This document shows, piece by piece, positions 13,977 through 15,179 of a stretch of 15,179 nt of DNA (positions within the stretch are counted from its first letter, which is position 1; each line of letters opens with the position of its first letter). This DNA comes from Desulfuromonadales bacterium (GTDB lineage: Bacteria > Desulfobacterota > Desulfuromonadia > Desulfuromonadales > UBA2294). A program made the translations under genes and the position numbers. The stretch covers positions 1 through 15,179 of the forward strand of contig JACUTX010000046.1 of assembly GCA_014859615.1 (NCBI GenBank). The letters are read 5' to 3'. The notes beneath the pieces are model-generated. The model saw only the letters and a list, made by a program, of their open reading frames with translations, ran no database searches and was not told the DNA's origin.

Positions 13977-14103
13977 CTTTTGCAATAGTCCTTTTACGTC
14001 ATTCCCGAAGTGATTTTAATCAGGAATCCAGTACGTTAACTGCCTTGAAAAGGCTGGATCCTTTGACAGTGGCCTTTTTGGGCGGACACCCTTTTTGCAA
14101 AAG
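13977..14103. repeat. degenerate second copy of the dispersed inverted repeat
   Basis: The left arm (13998-14030, beginning GTCATTCCCGAA and ending GGAATCCA) aligns with both arms of the 3325-3400 element. The right arm is reduced to TGGATCCTTTGACAG (14055-14069). Outer 9-bp arms CTTTTGCAA (13977-13985) and TTGCAAAAG (14095-14103) bracket it, and a small palindrome GCCTTGAAAAGGC lies at 14042-14054. No ORF is present. It fills most of the 215-bp gap between rodA and amrS. Confidence 0.65.
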
Positions 14104-14129
14104 AGAAAAAAGTGATATAAGAGGCAAAG

Positions 14130-15179
14130 CTAGAACATAAAGCGGCGCATACTGACATTCAACAACAGACCGACCCCGACCATGGTCGTCACCATGCTGG
14201 TCCCCCCGTAGGAGAAGAGCGGTAACGGCACCCCGACGACCGGCAGCAGTCCGATGACCATGCCGAGATTCACAACGATGTGCCAGAACAGCATGGCGGT
14301 GACACCGAGGGCAAGGAACATCCCGAAACGATCTCCGGCTCGACTGGCGACATAGATCCCCCAGCAGACCAGCAACAGATAAAGGGTGAGCAGCAGAAGG
14401 CAACCGGCAAAGCCCCACTCTTCAGCAAATACCGAAAAAGCAAAGTCCGTATGCCGTTCCGGCAGAAAAGAGAGCTGGGATTGCGTCCCCTGCATAAACC
14501 CCTGGCCAAAAAATCCGCCGCTGCCGACGGCGATTTTTGACTGAATTATATGATAGCCGGAACCGAGCGGGTCACGTTCCGGATTCAAAAAAGTCAGAAT
14601 CCGTTCCTTCTGGTAGGTGCGCAGCAAAAAAAACCAGCCGCCAATGGCCGAAGCGAGCCCCATCACCGTTATAAAGATCATTGTTCGCCGGCGAATCCCG
14701 GCAAACAGCGCCATGGTGGTTGCGATAAAGATAATCAGCATCGCCGTGCCGAGATCGGGTTGTTTCATAATCAACAGCGCCGGGACAGCGAGCAGGACAA
14801 ATGGCAGAACAAGCTCCCGCAAAGCGTAACCGAATATCTTTTCATGACGACTGAAATAGCGCGCAAGGATAAAGATAATCGTTATTTTCATCAGTTCACT
14901 CGGTTGCAGGTTAAAAAATCCGAGATTGAGCCAGCGCGTCGCCCCCATCGAAGTTTTACCGATCAACAGCACCATAAAAAGAAGAATGATATTGATGATA
15001 TAGAGCGGCAGACCAAAATATTCGAGATGACGATAATCAAAAAGACAGAGGGTCAGAGCGATGCTGAGACCGATGCCGAGCCAGTAAAACTGTTTAATGT
15101 AAATTGGCGTCCCGACCGAATCCCAGGAGGAGGTCGCGCTGTAGAGATTGATAATCCCGATCCCGACCAGCAGACAGAC
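14130..15179 (-). CDS. rodA: peptidoglycan glycosyltransferase RodA (MrdB), 5' end missing
   Basis: RodA is the SEDS-family glycosyltransferase that polymerises lipid II during cell elongation with its partner PBP2. 349 residues are visible; the first in-window codon reads VCLLVGIGIINLYSAT, so roughly 20 N-terminal residues lie beyond the right edge. About nine hydrophobic segments are present. Family motifs are 'GATRWLNLGFFNLQPSELMKI', 'KQPDLGTAMLI', 'FLNPERDPLGSGYHIIQSKIAVGSGG', 'LPERHTDFAFSVFAEEWG' (the Asp of HTDF corresponds to the essential catalytic Asp of E. coli RodA) and 'GLLPVVGVPLPLFSYGGTSM'. FtsW is the alternative, but the context-free motif pattern and the short C-terminus ending 'SMRRFMF' fit RodA better. 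It is probably the end of an mre/mrd operon extending rightwards. Confidence 0.94.
   Translation of the reverse strand, partial: VCLLVGIGIINLYSATSSWDSVGTPIYIKQFYWLGIGLSIALTLCLFDYRHLEYFGLPLYIINIILLFMVLLIGKTSMGATRWLNLGFFNLQPSELMKITIIFILARYFSRHEKIFGYALRELVLPFVLLAVPALLIMKQPDLGTAMLIIFIATTMALFAGIRRRTMIFITVMGLASAIGGWFFLLRTYQKERILTFLNPERDPLGSGYHIIQSKIAVGSGGFFGQGFMQGTQSQLSFLPERHTDFAFSVFAEEWGFAGCLLLLTLYLLLVCWGIYVASRAGDRFGMFLALGVTAMLFWHIVVNLGMVIGLLPVVGVPLPLFSYGGTSMVTTMVGVGLLLNVSMRRFMF

Overview
The window looks like an anaerobic, Gram-negative deltaproteobacterial chromosome, most likely from the Desulfuromonadales/Geobacter group (Desulfobacterota). The evidence is indirect: an acetate-activation pair (AckA and short-form Pta), a DUF1015/DUF1847 pair, a radical SAM AmrS enzyme, an outer-membrane TolC-type efflux system, moderate GC content, and short GTCATTCCC-type dispersed inverted repeats. 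No rRNA, tRNA, CRISPR array, prophage or transposase gene was found. The genus is an inference.

Left part (1-2.9 kb, minus strand): a three-gene operon reads leftwards. It encodes a DUF1015 protein, then a cysteine-rich DUF1847 protein, then a sensor with a PocR domain followed by a PAS domain that runs off the left edge. A 575-bp intergenic region follows. It holds a minus-strand promoter for this operon, several small hairpins, and a 140-bp composite inverted repeat lying directly against the ackA ribosome binding site.

Middle (3.4-11 kb): ackA (plus) ends at a strong hairpin terminator and converges on ppnP. A minus-strand run then reads from right to left: pta with its own promoter and terminator, then a tightly overlapped tolC - macA-like - macB ATPase - macB permease efflux operon in which each gene overlaps the next by 4 nt (ATGA), then ppnP. 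ackA and pta therefore flank the efflux operon instead of sitting side by side.

Right part (11-15.2 kb): a TonB-type energy transducer gene (plus) diverges from pta. It converges on a minus-strand pair made of amrS (AmmeMemoRadiSam radical SAM enzyme) and an MscS-type channel gene. A second, degenerate copy of the dispersed repeat separates amrS from rodA (peptidoglycan glycosyltransferase of the elongasome), whose 5' end lies beyond the right edge.

Most genes have confident family assignments. I do not see a clear-cut new defence or mobile system. The most promising under-described unit is the DUF1015-DUF1847-PocR/PAS operon; the repeat fused to the ackA leader is the most unusual non-coding structure.
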